A stretch of DNA of 64,000 nt from Cytobacillus suaedae (GCA_014960805.1 CP063163.1:1630001-1694000), one strand, 5' to 3'. Positions 8,127 to 15,987 are shown, counted from the stretch's first letter. The notes: a model not told the origin generated them from the letters alone. Made by a program: numbers and translations.

Positions 8127-8270
8127 AATAATAAAGGTAGAAAGCCACATTTGCCGTAATCCGCATAAGAAAGTTTTAAACCACCACTTCTCAAAGTGGG
8201 TGTTTGCAGAAACCTTCCTGTCTTCCTCCAGCACATGATGAGGCATGACATTCCAGCTCGATGTTAAACT
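8092..8270 (-). ncRNA. Candidate structured non-coding RNA
   Basis: On the minus strand this stretch ends at a strong intrinsic terminator (8092-8126: AATCCAGTCCCT/AGGGATTGGATT stem, then TTTTTT). Inside, AGGAAGGTTT pairs with AAACTTTCTT and encloses CACCCACTT/AAGTGGTG, giving an extended rod. GGAAT and ATTCC close the outside. No convincing protein starts here and no known RNA family could be named. Size and rod shape recall 6S-type RNAs, but that is only a resemblance. Confidence 0.35.
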
Positions 8271-8680
8271 CCCTATTACAGCTTAAAGGTTAAAACTTAA
8301 TTAAAATTACGTACAACGCAGCTTGTATTGTTATCTTACATCTTTTTAGCTCTGAGTTCAATGGTTAATTTTTACTTTATACTGTTAAGTAAGGAATTAA
8401 AAGTAGCTTTCATACGTTTTACTTTGAACTTTGATACTTTAATTTCGTTTCATATGAGTCTCGCAGAAAAATCCAACAAAAAACGACTATCAGCCATTTT
8501 TGAAGAATTAGATTTGACTGGTTAGAATGTGGGATTAATTGTCTATCACACTTTATTTATTGATTCGCAAGTAGAATTATTTGATTTTAATGTATATGAT
8601 TATAGAACTTTAATGTTTAACATCCATTCAATGAAAGGTATATTAATATAAATACGTATTATTAGTTTGGAGGGAGAATT

Positions 8681-8818
8681 ATGGTAAATCTAAAAGATTT
8701 AAAACTCCTAAGTGCTTACAAAGAAGCAATTTTACTAGAATTAGAAGATGAATTTATAGATATGTTAGAGCAAGAGATTATGAGTAGAATGTTGAATGAT
8801 AAAAAGAAGGTAGAATAG
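8681..8818 (+). CDS. Sda-like sporulation histidine kinase inhibitor (45 aa)
   Basis: A 45-residue peptide starting MVNLKDLKLLSAYKEA with the Sda pattern: LxxLLxxYxxAxxLxL, then EFIDMLEQEIMSRML. Sda is a 46-residue helical hairpin that binds the KinA-type dimerisation domain and blocks phosphorelay entry. GGAGGGAG precedes the ATG by four bases. It stands alone behind a 590-base spacer with an AT-rich promoter region. Two histidine kinases elsewhere in the window (35.7 and 60.5 kb) are conceivable targets. The match is by pattern only. Confidence 0.75.
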   Translation: MVNLKDLKLLSAYKEAILLELEDEFIDMLEQEIMSRMLNDKKKVE

Positions 8819-8966
8819 GTAGTCTGAGATTACAAGTTTTATTCCAACGTGAATTAATTTACAAATATTGCTACGTTCAAAACTGAGTAATATAAAGAGA
8901 ATAATGATACGATTAAATAAGTACTTCTTTGAAAAATGATTTTATTAGTTATTCTTTTAATCCAAG

Positions 8967-9027
8967 AATGATATATACCTCATTCAAAAGGTTAGTAAGC
9001 GCTTTTAAAAAAAGGAGGTATATCATT
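8967..9027 (+). promoter_or_regulatory. Leader hairpin covering the ribosome site of the LytTR regulator
   Basis: AATGATATATACCTC (8967-8981) can pair with GAGGTATATCATT (9015-9027), thirteen pairs with a two-base bulge. The right arm contains most of the Shine-Dalgarno sequence and the first base of the TTG start. The 33-base loop holds TAAGCGCTTTTA, which resembles a CcpA cre core. Confidence 0.5.
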
Positions 9028-9740
9028 TGGATAACAAAATAAGAGTAATTATAGCTGAGGCTCATGTCGAAGCCCAAAGAATTATTGTGAGTCTTCTTCA
9101 ACCACTTGAAGCCTTTGAAGTTATTAGTATAACTGACAATGGTGAAAGTTTAATAGATTTAAATGCAAATTATAAACCTCAGTTAATTATAGCTGATATA
9201 GATATGCCGAAACTAAATGGAATTGAAGCCATTAAATCATGTTTAAAAGTAAATCCAGAATTAAAGTTTCTATTTACGACAGCATATAATAAGTTTGCTG
9301 TAGTGGCTTTCGATTTAAATGCGGTGGATTATATTGTAAAGCCGATAAAAAGGGATCGATTGTATGTTGCCTTAGAAAAGGCCAAAAAAATCATTATTCC
9401 ACACCAACAGGAAGAGGAAAAGAAAAACTTGTCGATTCAAATGGATAGAACAACTTATTTTATACCTTTTTCCGAAGTGTTTTTTATAGAAAGATATAAT
9501 CGAAAATCAATTATTCATACACTAGAACAAAGTTATAATACAAATGAATCATTGAATAGTATTTTTAAAAAGCTTAGTCAATCTTTTTTTCGAACGCACC
9601 GTTCATTCATCGTTAACCTAAATCACATTTCACATATTACAGTAGAAGGCGAGACATATTATGCGCACTTTAGAAACCATACCCACTACGCACATATCTC
9701 TAAACTTCGAATAAATGAACTCCATAACAAACTATCATAA
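9027..9740 (+). CDS. LytTR-family response regulator
   Basis: The 237-residue protein has a receiver domain (phospho-acceptor in LIIADIDMPKLNG, about residue 50; Lys in DYIVKPIK) and a C-terminal LytTR DNA-binding domain (ISLxR-type IERYNRKS, FFRTHRSFIVNLNHI). The TTG start is placed eight bases after GGAGG. No histidine kinase gene adjoins it, so it is an orphan here. In Bacillus such LytT/YehT-like regulators control metabolite uptake or cell-wall genes. A leader hairpin may control its translation. Confidence 0.9.
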   Translation: MDNKIRVIIAEAHVEAQRIIVSLLQPLEAFEVISITDNGESLIDLNANYKPQLIIADIDMPKLNGIEAIKSCLKVNPELKFLFTTAYNKFAVVAFDLNAVDYIVKPIKRDRLYVALEKAKKIIIPHQQEEEKKNLSIQMDRTTYFIPFSEVFFIERYNRKSIIHTLEQSYNTNESLNSIFKKLSQSFFRTHRSFIVNLNHISHITVEGETYYAHFRNHTHYAHISKLRINELHNKLS

Positions 9741-9748
9741 ATCCAGAA

Positions 9749-9787
9749 ACCTCAAAATATCCAATCAACTATTGGGTATTTTGAGGT
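9749..9787 (+). terminator. Intrinsic terminator after the LytTR regulator
   Basis: ACCTCAAAATATCCAA pairs with TTGGGTATTTTGAGGT around a seven-base loop; the tail is AT-rich. Confidence 0.8.
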
Positions 9788-9889
9788 ATTTAATTTAAAT
9801 AAGATACGCTTTTCCAATGACTGTAATTTACATCTTAACTTGGTCATTCGTTGTAGAGAAGGTTTAAGTTACATAAACAGCTAATGTCT

Positions 9890-10306
9890 TTAAGAATAAG
9901 TTTTTTGCAAAAATGTAACGGACTGCCTTATAAGAGCTTTCAACACATCCACATCAATATCCGCAACTTTATAAATATAAACACAGGCTTTTCCGGAGGT
10001 ATGCTTTCCGAACTTGTTCAATAATTCATCGCGTTCGGTGTCACCTGTGGCAAAATAGAGGCTGATTTTTGCTTTCCTTGGCGAAAAGCCGACAAGTGGT
10101 GCATCTCCTTCATGTCCTGTTGCGTATTTATAATGATACGATCCAAACCCAATGATACTTGGCCCCCACATTTTTGCTGGATATCCCGTTGTTTCTGTAA
10201 ATATGTCTAATAGCCTGTATGCATCTTCACGCTTTTTCAGGTTATCTACTTTCTCTATAAATTCAATAACGCTGTTTTCTGATTCCTTCGTTTTTAGTTC
10301 GTACAT
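9890..10306 (-). CDS. DUF1801 domain-containing protein
   Basis: About 138 residues. The start at 10306 is chosen because AGGAGA lies just upstream, inside a longer frame. The sequence carries DUF1801/YdhG-type features: MWGPSIIGFGSYHYKY, GDAPLVGFSPRKAKISLYF and a C-terminal VLKALIRQSV. It is a small soluble protein of the frataxin-like superfamily with no assigned reaction. Confidence 0.88.
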   Translation of the reverse strand: MYELKTKESENSVIEFIEKVDNLKKREDAYRLLDIFTETTGYPAKMWGPSIIGFGSYHYKYATGHEGDAPLVGFSPRKAKISLYFATGDTERDELLNKFGKHTSGKACVYIYKVADIDVDVLKALIRQSVTFLQKTYS

Positions 10307-10462
10307 AGATTTTCTCCTTTTCATTAAGTCTAGGTAATCATCTCTATTCTAGACAAATGAGCTACTTCCTTCTATTAGTCTACCCTTTTAAAAAAACTTT
10401 ATAATTTAATGCCACCTTTTTGCCAGACGTTTCTATAACTAGGGTGAAAGGGGGTGAGAGAC

Positions 10463-10681
10463 ATGGCACAAACGTACCTACAAGATGTACAACTTCGATT
10501 AGTGTTAGAGGCTGGACTTGATGGAGATGGAAAGATGCAATACAAAAGTAAAAACTACAACAACATCAAGCCAAGTGTAACACCAGACCAGCTTTTTGCA
10601 GTTGCTCAAGCAATCGCCAGTTTACAAACGTTACCACTTAACACGATTGAGAAGAATGATTCTTTCGTCTTAGGAGTGTAA
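10463..10681 (+). CDS. DUF1659 domain-containing protein
   Basis: A 72-residue soluble protein with the DUF1659 pattern (LRLVLEAGLDGDGK, then TPDQLFAVAQAIASLQ). The ATG at 10463 follows GGGGGTGA; the GTG at 10454 lies inside the ribosome site. It is the first of a three-gene set with DUF2922 and YvrJ proteins that recurs in Bacillus. The function is unknown; co-conservation suggests one structural or membrane-associated assembly. Confidence 0.9.
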   Translation: MAQTYLQDVQLRLVLEAGLDGDGKMQYKSKNYNNIKPSVTPDQLFAVAQAIASLQTLPLNTIEKNDSFVLGV

Positions 10682-10716
10682 TGAATGAAAAATACTAAAG
10701 AAAGGAGGAAGAGAGT

Positions 10717-10935
10717 ATGGCAAAGGTGTTAGAAATGCATTTTACTAACCTAGAAGGAAAAGTAGCAAAGGTTTCAATTGAAAATCCAATTGAGCCAATT
10801 GATCCAATTGCGTTATCAGCTGCAATGGATACCATTATTACAAATGATGTGTTTACAAGCTCAGGTGGTGGGTTTGTTGCAAAACATGGTGCACGCGTTA
10901 TTGAACGTAACGTAACAGATGTTGTACTAGCATAA
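10717..10935 (+). CDS. DUF2922 domain-containing protein
   Basis: A 72-residue protein beginning MAKVLEMHFTNLEGKVAKVS with the DUF2922 ending FVAKHGARVIERN. GGAGG precedes it. It lies 35 bases after the DUF1659 gene and is followed by a hairpin, then yvrJ. No membrane segment is seen. The function is unknown. Confidence 0.9.
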   Translation: MAKVLEMHFTNLEGKVAKVSIENPIEPIDPIALSAAMDTIITNDVFTSSGGGFVAKHGARVIERNVTDVVLA

Positions 10936-10938
10936 TAG

Positions 10939-10973
10939 AGGGAGCCAACTTTCTAGCGAGGGTTGGCTCTTTA
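10939..10973 (+). terminator. Hairpin terminator between DUF2922 and yvrJ genes
   Basis: GAGCCAAC pairs with GGTTGGCTC, followed by TTTAAAT. The short T tract suggests partial read-through into yvrJ. Confidence 0.7.
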
Positions 10974-11001
10974 AATCATAAATAGATAAGGAGGCAAGAT
11001 A

Positions 11002-11166
11002 ATGGAACAATGGTTACCATTCATTCAAGAAGTAGGTTTTCCGATTTTGGTGACATTTTATCTTCTACATCGAATTGAAACGAAACTGGATAGTGTCATA
11101 GAATCGATACAAACGTTACCCGTTAAAATGATTGAAGAACCGACCCAAATGAGGAAAACCGTATAG
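11002..11166 (+). CDS. YvrJ-family small membrane protein (54 aa)
   Basis: A 54-residue protein starting MEQWLPFIQEVGFPILVTFY: an N-terminal membrane helix, then LLHRIETKLDSVIESI, the YvrJ family pattern. AAGGAGG is ten bases upstream. It is the third member of the DUF1659-DUF2922-YvrJ trio. The helix followed by an amphipathic tail suggests membrane anchoring of the other two. Confidence 0.85.
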   Translation: MEQWLPFIQEVGFPILVTFYLLHRIETKLDSVIESIQTLPVKMIEEPTQMRKTV

Positions 11167-11167
11167 C

Positions 11168-11207
11168 AAAAAGCACCTGGCCCTTTAATAGCCAGGTGTT
11201 TTCGCTT
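11168..11207. terminator. Bidirectional terminator between yvrJ and the VOC gene
   Basis: CACCTGGC/GCCAGGTG stem flanked by A-rich and T-rich runs, between convergent genes. Confidence 0.75.
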
Positions 11208-11214
11208 ATAAATC

Positions 11215-11634
11215 CTAACTTTGCTCTTTTTGATAATTTAAATCCCAAGTAATTCCGAACTTATCTTGAACTTTTGCAAAGGTTGCTCCCCAAAAAGTGT
11301 CCTGTAATTCCATTAGAACGGTTCCAGTCTCACTTAATCTCGTATAGATTTTATTAATCTCTTCTTCACTTTCAAATTCTATTACTAAGGAAAGATTGTT
11401 ACCAACTTCTATAGAGTGTCCTGGGAAAGAGTCAGAAACCATTAAGTAGAGATCATCCTTTTTAAATTGTGCATGCATAATGCGATCATTGACTTCAGGT
11501 GGTGTTGGATAATCTGCTTCTCCGAAGGTTTGAACATTTAGAATTTCGCCTTCAAATACTTCCTTATAATACTCGAGTGCTTTCCGTGCACTGTCCACAA
11601 ATGTTAGATATGGTATAGCTTGTTTTTTTATCAT
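11215..11634 (-). CDS. VOC-family (PhnB-like glyoxalase fold) protein
   Basis: About 139 residues. The ATG at 11634 follows GGAG by nine bases; an upstream TTG overlaps that site. The sequence has the PhnB-like layout: PYLTFVDSARKALEYYKEVFEGE, IMHAQFKKDDLYLMVSDS and FWGATFAKVQDKFGITWDLNY. These are single-domain dimeric proteins, often of unknown substrate. A LexA-type box lies about 60 bases upstream of the start. Confidence 0.88.
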   Translation of the reverse strand: MIKKQAIPYLTFVDSARKALEYYKEVFEGEILNVQTFGEADYPTPPEVNDRIMHAQFKKDDLYLMVSDSFPGHSIEVGNNLSLVIEFESEEEINKIYTRLSETGTVLMELQDTFWGATFAKVQDKFGITWDLNYQKEQS

Positions 11635-11695
11635 TGATATACACTCCAATCTATCTTCTATATACCCATAATAAGGGTTTATAATACATAAGTAA

Positions 11696-11709
11696 AGAAC
11701 GTTTGTTCG
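11696..11709. promoter_or_regulatory. Putative LexA (SOS) box
   Basis: Read on the minus strand, CGAACAAACGTTCT matches the Bacillus LexA consensus CGAACRNRYGTTYC at 13 of 14 positions. It lies between the divergent VOC gene and the retropepsin-like gene, nearer the VOC promoter. Confidence 0.5.
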
Positions 11710-11812
11710 ACTTTTATGTGTTTGAAAAGGATAACGTTAATAGTACCCTATGCTGAATAGATAAGTGATAAAATAAAATATACTTTAGATTGTCGAAACG
11801 GGGTAAATAACT

Positions 11813-12604
11813 ATGAAAGAAATTCTCTTAAACCTAAAGAAAGACAATGATGGAAGTGCCGAAATTCTTGTCGAGGGGAGAGTAGTAGGTAACCAGTATT
11901 GTTTTCTATTAGATACAGGCTCTGCAAAATCTTCGATTAAATCGGATGACTATTTATCTACATTTCCAAGTGTGGGAACAAGTATAGGGAATGGTGTATT
12001 CTCTTCGATAAATCAAGACGAAATAATTGTTCCAAGTCTAGAAGTGGGTCAAATAAAAAAGAATGATTTTCCTATGGTTCGTTCGGAAGAAACGTTACAT
12101 ACGGTTAAAAATCTAATAGGGATGGATTTCCTAAAAGACTTTAGGTTTCATTTTTACTTTGATCAACAAAGAGTTGTGGTAGATGAGGTTGAGAGTTTAG
12201 CTACATATCATGAACTAGTTCTTGGAAAGAAGTATCATCCTTATGTTAGCGTTTGTTTTGGGCCTGAGAAAGCAAATGCTGTTTGGGATACCGGAGCTGG
12301 AATGACAGTTGTAGATTTAGGTTTTATAAAAAATAATCCAGGTCATTTTCAAGAGATTGGAAGTTCAATGGGAACTGATTCAACAGGAACAACTCGAGAA
12401 ACACCCATGTTTCTTATGCAAAACGTTTCAATTGGAAACAATGATTTCCCTGCTCACCGAGTGGTCGGTGTGGACTTATCCCATGTTAATGCCTCAACAG
12501 AAATACCAATGGATTTGATTTTAGGATACACAACACTCAGTAAGGCAAACTGGTTCTTTGACTTTCCTAAGAAGAAATGGTCAATTATTCAGATGATAGA
12601 ATAA
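11813..12604 (+). CDS. Two-lobed retropepsin-like aspartic protease homologue
   Basis: The 263-residue protein holds two copies of the retropepsin signature. CFLLDTGSAKSSI (about residue 40) with LIGMDFL (about 104) forms the first lobe; AVWDTGAGMTVVD (about 160) with LILGYTTL (about 242) forms the second. Each lobe has the catalytic D-T-G triad and the hydrophobic-hydrophobic-Gly strand. There is no signal peptide, so a cytoplasmic location is expected. Bacterial retropepsin-like proteins usually carry one lobe and dimerise; this one looks like an internal duplication. Activity is inferred. Confidence 0.7.
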   Translation: MKEILLNLKKDNDGSAEILVEGRVVGNQYCFLLDTGSAKSSIKSDDYLSTFPSVGTSIGNGVFSSINQDEIIVPSLEVGQIKKNDFPMVRSEETLHTVKNLIGMDFLKDFRFHFYFDQQRVVVDEVESLATYHELVLGKKYHPYVSVCFGPEKANAVWDTGAGMTVVDLGFIKNNPGHFQEIGSSMGTDSTGTTRETPMFLMQNVSIGNNDFPAHRVVGVDLSHVNASTEIPMDLILGYTTLSKANWFFDFPKKKWSIIQMIE

Positions 12605-12808
12605 TTATTTAATATGAAACTAATAGCCAATTGCTAAATTTGTTTTTATATACGAATTAATGGAACAGTGCATTGTTGCAAGGAAATTTATACTCATAAA
12701 TAGTCAGATATTTCTTAACAAATCTTTACAAAAAAACGATTGACAGAAGTTAAAAACAGGAGTAAATTAATCTCCATAAATCAAAAAAATAATACCTAGC
12801 ACCTTTTA

Positions 12809-12933
12809 ATCGCTGAATCTATTATAGAGCGGGGGAACCACTTTTATGGCATGAATATTGCCTTGGGGTGAGTCTTACTTTGTAAGAGGGGATACTCTCA
12901 GTCCCTAATCCGACAGCTAACTCCGTAAGCGTT
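12809..12933 (+). promoter_or_regulatory. Cyclic di-AMP riboswitch (ydaO-yuaA type)
   Basis: The leader contains the conserved blocks CGCTGAATC, GAGCGGGGGAACCA, CTTGGGGTGAGTC, TAAGAGGGGATACTC, then CCCTAATCCGACAGCTAAC and the closing GTAAGCG. This class shuts off potassium uptake genes when c-di-AMP is high. It precedes ktrAB, a textbook target. Confidence 0.95.
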
Positions 12934-12974
12934 AAATGTATCTTTCCGAGAGAAAGGTCATAGGCTTGAACCTA

Positions 12975-13003
12975 CGACCATTCTATTTGTGATGGTCTTT
13001 TTT
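12975..13003 (+). terminator. Riboswitch-controlled terminator before ktrA
   Basis: GACCAT pairs with ATGGTC, followed by TTTTTT. The 5' arm can instead pair upstream (GGTCATAGG with CCTACGACC), giving an alternative structure. Confidence 0.85.
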
Positions 13004-13038
13004 CTATGGTGTAAGGTGAAAAAAGGAGAAGAAACAAC

Positions 13039-13695
13039 ATGAAGAAGCAATTTGCAGTTATTGGATTAGGACGTTTTGGCAGTAGTGTTTGCAAGGAGCT
13101 TTACCGATTAGGGCACGATGTGTTAGCAGTTGACCAGATAGAGGAGCGAGTTAATGCCATATCTCATCATGCGACTCATTCAGCCATTTCTAATGCAAAT
13201 GATGAAAATGCATTAAAAGCATTGGGCATTCGAAACTTTGACTATGTTATTGTGGCGATTGGCGATAACATTCAATCTAGTATTCTATGTACAATGTTAT
13301 TAAAAGAAATGGGTATTGCTAACGTGTGGGTAAAAGCCCAAAATGATTACCATCATAAAGTTCTAGAGAAGATCGGTGCCGACCGCATTGTTCGCCCTGA
13401 GCAGGACATGGGAATAAGGGTAGCGCATCATCTAGACTCAGAAAAAATTATAGATTATATCGAACTATCAGATGATTATAGTATCGTAGAGTTAGTAGCT
13501 ACAGAACGAAATGCAAACCAAACACTTGTAGAAATGGATGTAAGAGCAAAGTTTGGTTGTACGATCTTAGCAGTAAAAAGAGGAGAAGATGTCAATATTT
13601 CACCATTGCCAACAGATACAGTGTTGTTGAAAGACATTTTAGTAGTAATGGGACATAACAGTGATATCAGACGCTTTGAAGAAAAAGGTGTGTAA
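13039..13695 (+). CDS. ktrA: Potassium uptake regulatory subunit KtrA (RCK domain)
   Basis: A 218-residue cytoplasmic protein with an N-terminal RCK/Rossmann fold (FAVIGLGRFGSSVCKEL, then LAVDQIEERV) and a C-terminal RCK_C domain (about residues 135-218). KtrA forms an octameric ring that gates KtrB; ATP or ADP binds the N domain and c-di-AMP the C domain in the family. A c-di-AMP riboswitch lies upstream, so the same messenger probably acts on both RNA and protein. ktrB follows after five bases. Confidence 0.95.
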   Translation: MKKQFAVIGLGRFGSSVCKELYRLGHDVLAVDQIEERVNAISHHATHSAISNANDENALKALGIRNFDYVIVAIGDNIQSSILCTMLLKEMGIANVWVKAQNDYHHKVLEKIGADRIVRPEQDMGIRVAHHLDSEKIIDYIELSDDYSIVELVATERNANQTLVEMDVRAKFGCTILAVKRGEDVNISPLPTDTVLLKDILVVMGHNSDIRRFEEKGV

Positions 13696-13700
13696 AGACA

Positions 13701-15047
13701 ATGCGCAAATTTATTTCCAAAAATAGATGGAAAGGTAGCGTTATTCATCTTAGTCCACCCCAAGTATTAGCATTAGGTTTCATAGCCTTTATTTTTATTG
13801 GTGCTGTTTTATTGAAGCTGCCTGTTGCTACTACAGCATCAATCTCTTGGTTAGATGCTATTTTTACAGCTACATCTGCCATTACTGTAACAGGGTTGGT
13901 AGTTGTTGATACTGGAACCGTCTTTACTGTTTTTGGTCAAAGTGTCATCATGTGTCTTATTCAATTAGGTGGATTAGGGTTAATGACATTTGCTGTTCTA
14001 ATTGTCATGATGCTTGGTAAGAAAATTGGCTTACAACAAAGAATCCTAATCCAAGAATCATTTAATCAGACCTCCTTAGGAGGGCTTGTTCGTTTAATTA
14101 AAATTCTACTAATCTTTACACTGTTACTAGAAAGTATTGCTTTTATCTTGTTATCTATTAGGTGGGTACCTGAATTTGGATGGAGAGAAGGCATGTACCA
14201 AAGTTTGTTTCATACAATATCCGCATACAATAACGCTGGATTTTCTTTATGGGCAAATGGCTTGTCAGATTATGTTGGTGATCCGATTGTTAACATCGTC
14301 ATTACAGGTTTATTTATAACTGGTGGAATTGGTTTTACTGTTCTTGCTGACTTATGGTCTAAACGAAATTTCAAGCGATTAACACTACACTCTAAAATTA
14401 TGATTGTGGGTACTTTTTCTATTAATATTGTTGCCTTTCTTTTGATCTTTGTTTTAGAGTATGCCAATCCAGCGACGTTAGGCTCGCTACCCTTATCAGA
14501 TAAGTTATGGGGAGCTTATTTCCAGGCCGTAACTCCAAGAACTGCTGGCTTTAACTCACTTGATATAGGAGCAATGACAACACCAGCTCTATTACTTATG
14601 ATTCTACTCATGTTCATTGGAGGAGGAAGTGCCTCAACTGCGAGTGGAATTAAAGTAACTACTTTTATCGTGATGGTGTTAGCTACCATTACCTTTCTAA
14701 GGGGAAGAAGTGAAACAATGGTGTTTAATCGAACGATTAAACTGCAAACGATTATAAAGTCATTGGCAATTATTGTTATAAGCCTTTCTGTTACTATCCT
14801 TGTTTTATTCACATTAACGATAACAGAAAAGGCACCTTTCCTAGAGATTCTTTTTGAGGTGGTTTCAGCTTTTGGTACAGTTGGGCTATCAATGGGTTTA
14901 ACACCTGAGCTTACAGCTGTTGGTAAACAAGTGATCATTATAATGATGTTTATTGGTAGAATCGGGCCTTTAACACTAGCATTTACTTTAGCAAGGCCAA
15001 AGAAATCACCAATTAAATACCCGGAAGAGGAAATTTTTACAGGATAG
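13701..15047 (+). CDS. ktrB: Potassium/sodium-coupled transporter KtrB (TrkH family)
   Basis: The 448-residue membrane protein has the four pore-loop repeats of TrkH/Ktr channels: TSAITVTGLVV, SAYNNAGFSL, TPRTAGFNSLD and SAFGTVGLSMGL. Each has the selectivity-filter glycine. GGGSASTASGIKVTTF is the gating-loop region of the third repeat. It forms the K+ channel subunit of KtrAB. The five-base gap to ktrA and the shared riboswitch make one operon. Confidence 0.95.
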   Translation: MRKFISKNRWKGSVIHLSPPQVLALGFIAFIFIGAVLLKLPVATTASISWLDAIFTATSAITVTGLVVVDTGTVFTVFGQSVIMCLIQLGGLGLMTFAVLIVMMLGKKIGLQQRILIQESFNQTSLGGLVRLIKILLIFTLLLESIAFILLSIRWVPEFGWREGMYQSLFHTISAYNNAGFSLWANGLSDYVGDPIVNIVITGLFITGGIGFTVLADLWSKRNFKRLTLHSKIMIVGTFSINIVAFLLIFVLEYANPATLGSLPLSDKLWGAYFQAVTPRTAGFNSLDIGAMTTPALLLMILLMFIGGGSASTASGIKVTTFIVMVLATITFLRGRSETMVFNRTIKLQTIIKSLAIIVISLSVTILVLFTLTITEKAPFLEILFEVVSAFGTVGLSMGLTPELTAVGKQVIIIMMFIGRIGPLTLAFTLARPKKSPIKYPEEEIFTG

Positions 15048-15093
15048 GTCAGTAAGGATACTACTTAAGGGCACATTTAATAGAAGCAAAAAG

Positions 15094-15127
15094 AAATGCT
15101 CAGAAAATATTCTGAGCATTTTTTTCT
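15094..15127. terminator. Bidirectional terminator between ktrB and the Mrp gene
   Basis: AAATGCTCAGAA and TTCTGAGCATTT flank a four-base loop, with T runs in both directions. Confidence 0.9.
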
Positions 15128-15864
15128 TAGCTAATCAATTCTTCAACCTTTTGTGCTAATTCCTTATATTTTTCATAAAGAAGTGTGCCTTCTCTGTAAA
15201 TAGAAGGTTCAACCTCTCCTTTAATTGGAGCAACGATAGGAAGTTGGGCAATCAACTGAGTACCAAGTGATTCTGCTAGCAGGTCAGATTCACCCTCTCC
15301 GAAAATATAATACTTTGGTTCAGATTTTGCTGGTTGAAAGTAAGCCATATTTTCAACTACACCTAGGATTTGGTGGTTATTGGCGTTAGCCATTTTGCCA
15401 GCTCTTTGGGCAACATGTGAGGCTGTCGGATGTGGCGTAGTTACTAGAATTTGATATGAGCTTGGAATCAGACGGTTAACATCTAGAGCCACATCTCCAG
15501 TTCCAGGTGGCATATCTATAACAACATAATCTAACTCTCCCCATAAAACATCATTAATAAATTGTTCGATTACTTTACCAAGCATTGGTCCACGCAATAC
15601 GACAGGATCATTATTTTTTACGATAAAGCCCATTGACATTACCTTTACACCATGTGACTCTACAGGAACGATTTTACCATTCATCGTTTTTGGACCATAG
15701 TTAATTGTCAACATATTCGGTATACTACTTCCATAAATATCAACATCAATTAATGCAACAGATTTGCCTAACCGTGCTAAAGACAAAGCTAAGTTTACGG
15801 AAACGGTAGATTTTCCAACTCCACCTTTCCCAGAGATAACAGATATAATTTTTCCAGATAACAT
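15127..15864 (-). CDS. Mrp/NBP35-family P-loop ATPase (short form without CxxC)
   Basis: The 245-residue protein has the deviant Walker A motif SGKGGVGKSTVSVNLA at residues 10-25, DVDIYGSSIPNML and VVIDMPPGTGDVALD. This is the Mrp/ApbC core for Fe-S carrier proteins and SalA-like regulators. The N-terminal MIP18-like domain of longer Mrp proteins is missing. The CPxC Fe-S ligands expected after VENMAYF are absent (QPAKSEPKYYIFGEG is present). A classical Fe-S scaffold role is therefore doubtful; an ATP-dependent regulatory role is an alternative. Confidence 0.85.
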   Translation of the reverse strand: MLSGKIISVISGKGGVGKSTVSVNLALSLARLGKSVALIDVDIYGSSIPNMLTINYGPKTMNGKIVPVESHGVKVMSMGFIVKNNDPVVLRGPMLGKVIEQFINDVLWGELDYVVIDMPPGTGDVALDVNRLIPSSYQILVTTPHPTASHVAQRAGKMANANNHQILGVVENMAYFQPAKSEPKYYIFGEGESDLLAESLGTQLIAQLPIVAPIKGEVEPSIYREGTLLYEKYKELAQKVEELIS

Positions 15865-15971
15865 GTATGTGACCTCCCAATTTATATTAGAACAAAATGC
15901 TTAGTTTAATGCACTTTGTTATTTTTACTTCAACTATACTTTTTACTATAGAACAAACATCACTTTTATTT

Positions 15972-15987
15972 CGTGATATAAATCACA
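15972..15987. promoter_or_regulatory. Fnr/Crp- or Rex-type operator upstream of a cupin gene
   Basis: CGTGATATAAATCACA matches TGTGA-N6-TCACA at nine of ten defined positions. If TATCAT (16009-16014) is the -10, the site is centred near -41.5, the class II activator position. If TATAAT (15993-15998) is the -10, the site overlaps the core promoter and would suit a repressor such as Rex. Confidence 0.55.

Noticed and set aside
8046-8246. Minus-strand 66-residue frame
   Set aside because: It runs through a strong terminator hairpin and overlaps the pRiA4b-type gene; the region looks like structured RNA.
8328-8525. 65-residue frame with TTG start
   Set aside because: No ribosome site, atypical composition, no family resemblance. 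Its last 23 codons from 8453 were considered as a peptide but also lack a ribosome site.
14516-14938. Long antisense frame inside ktrB, and similar ones inside other genes (for example 4275-4514, 31944-32225, 62084-62464)
   Set aside because: Fully inside confident genes on the opposite strand, no ribosome sites, compositions typical of antisense shadow frames.
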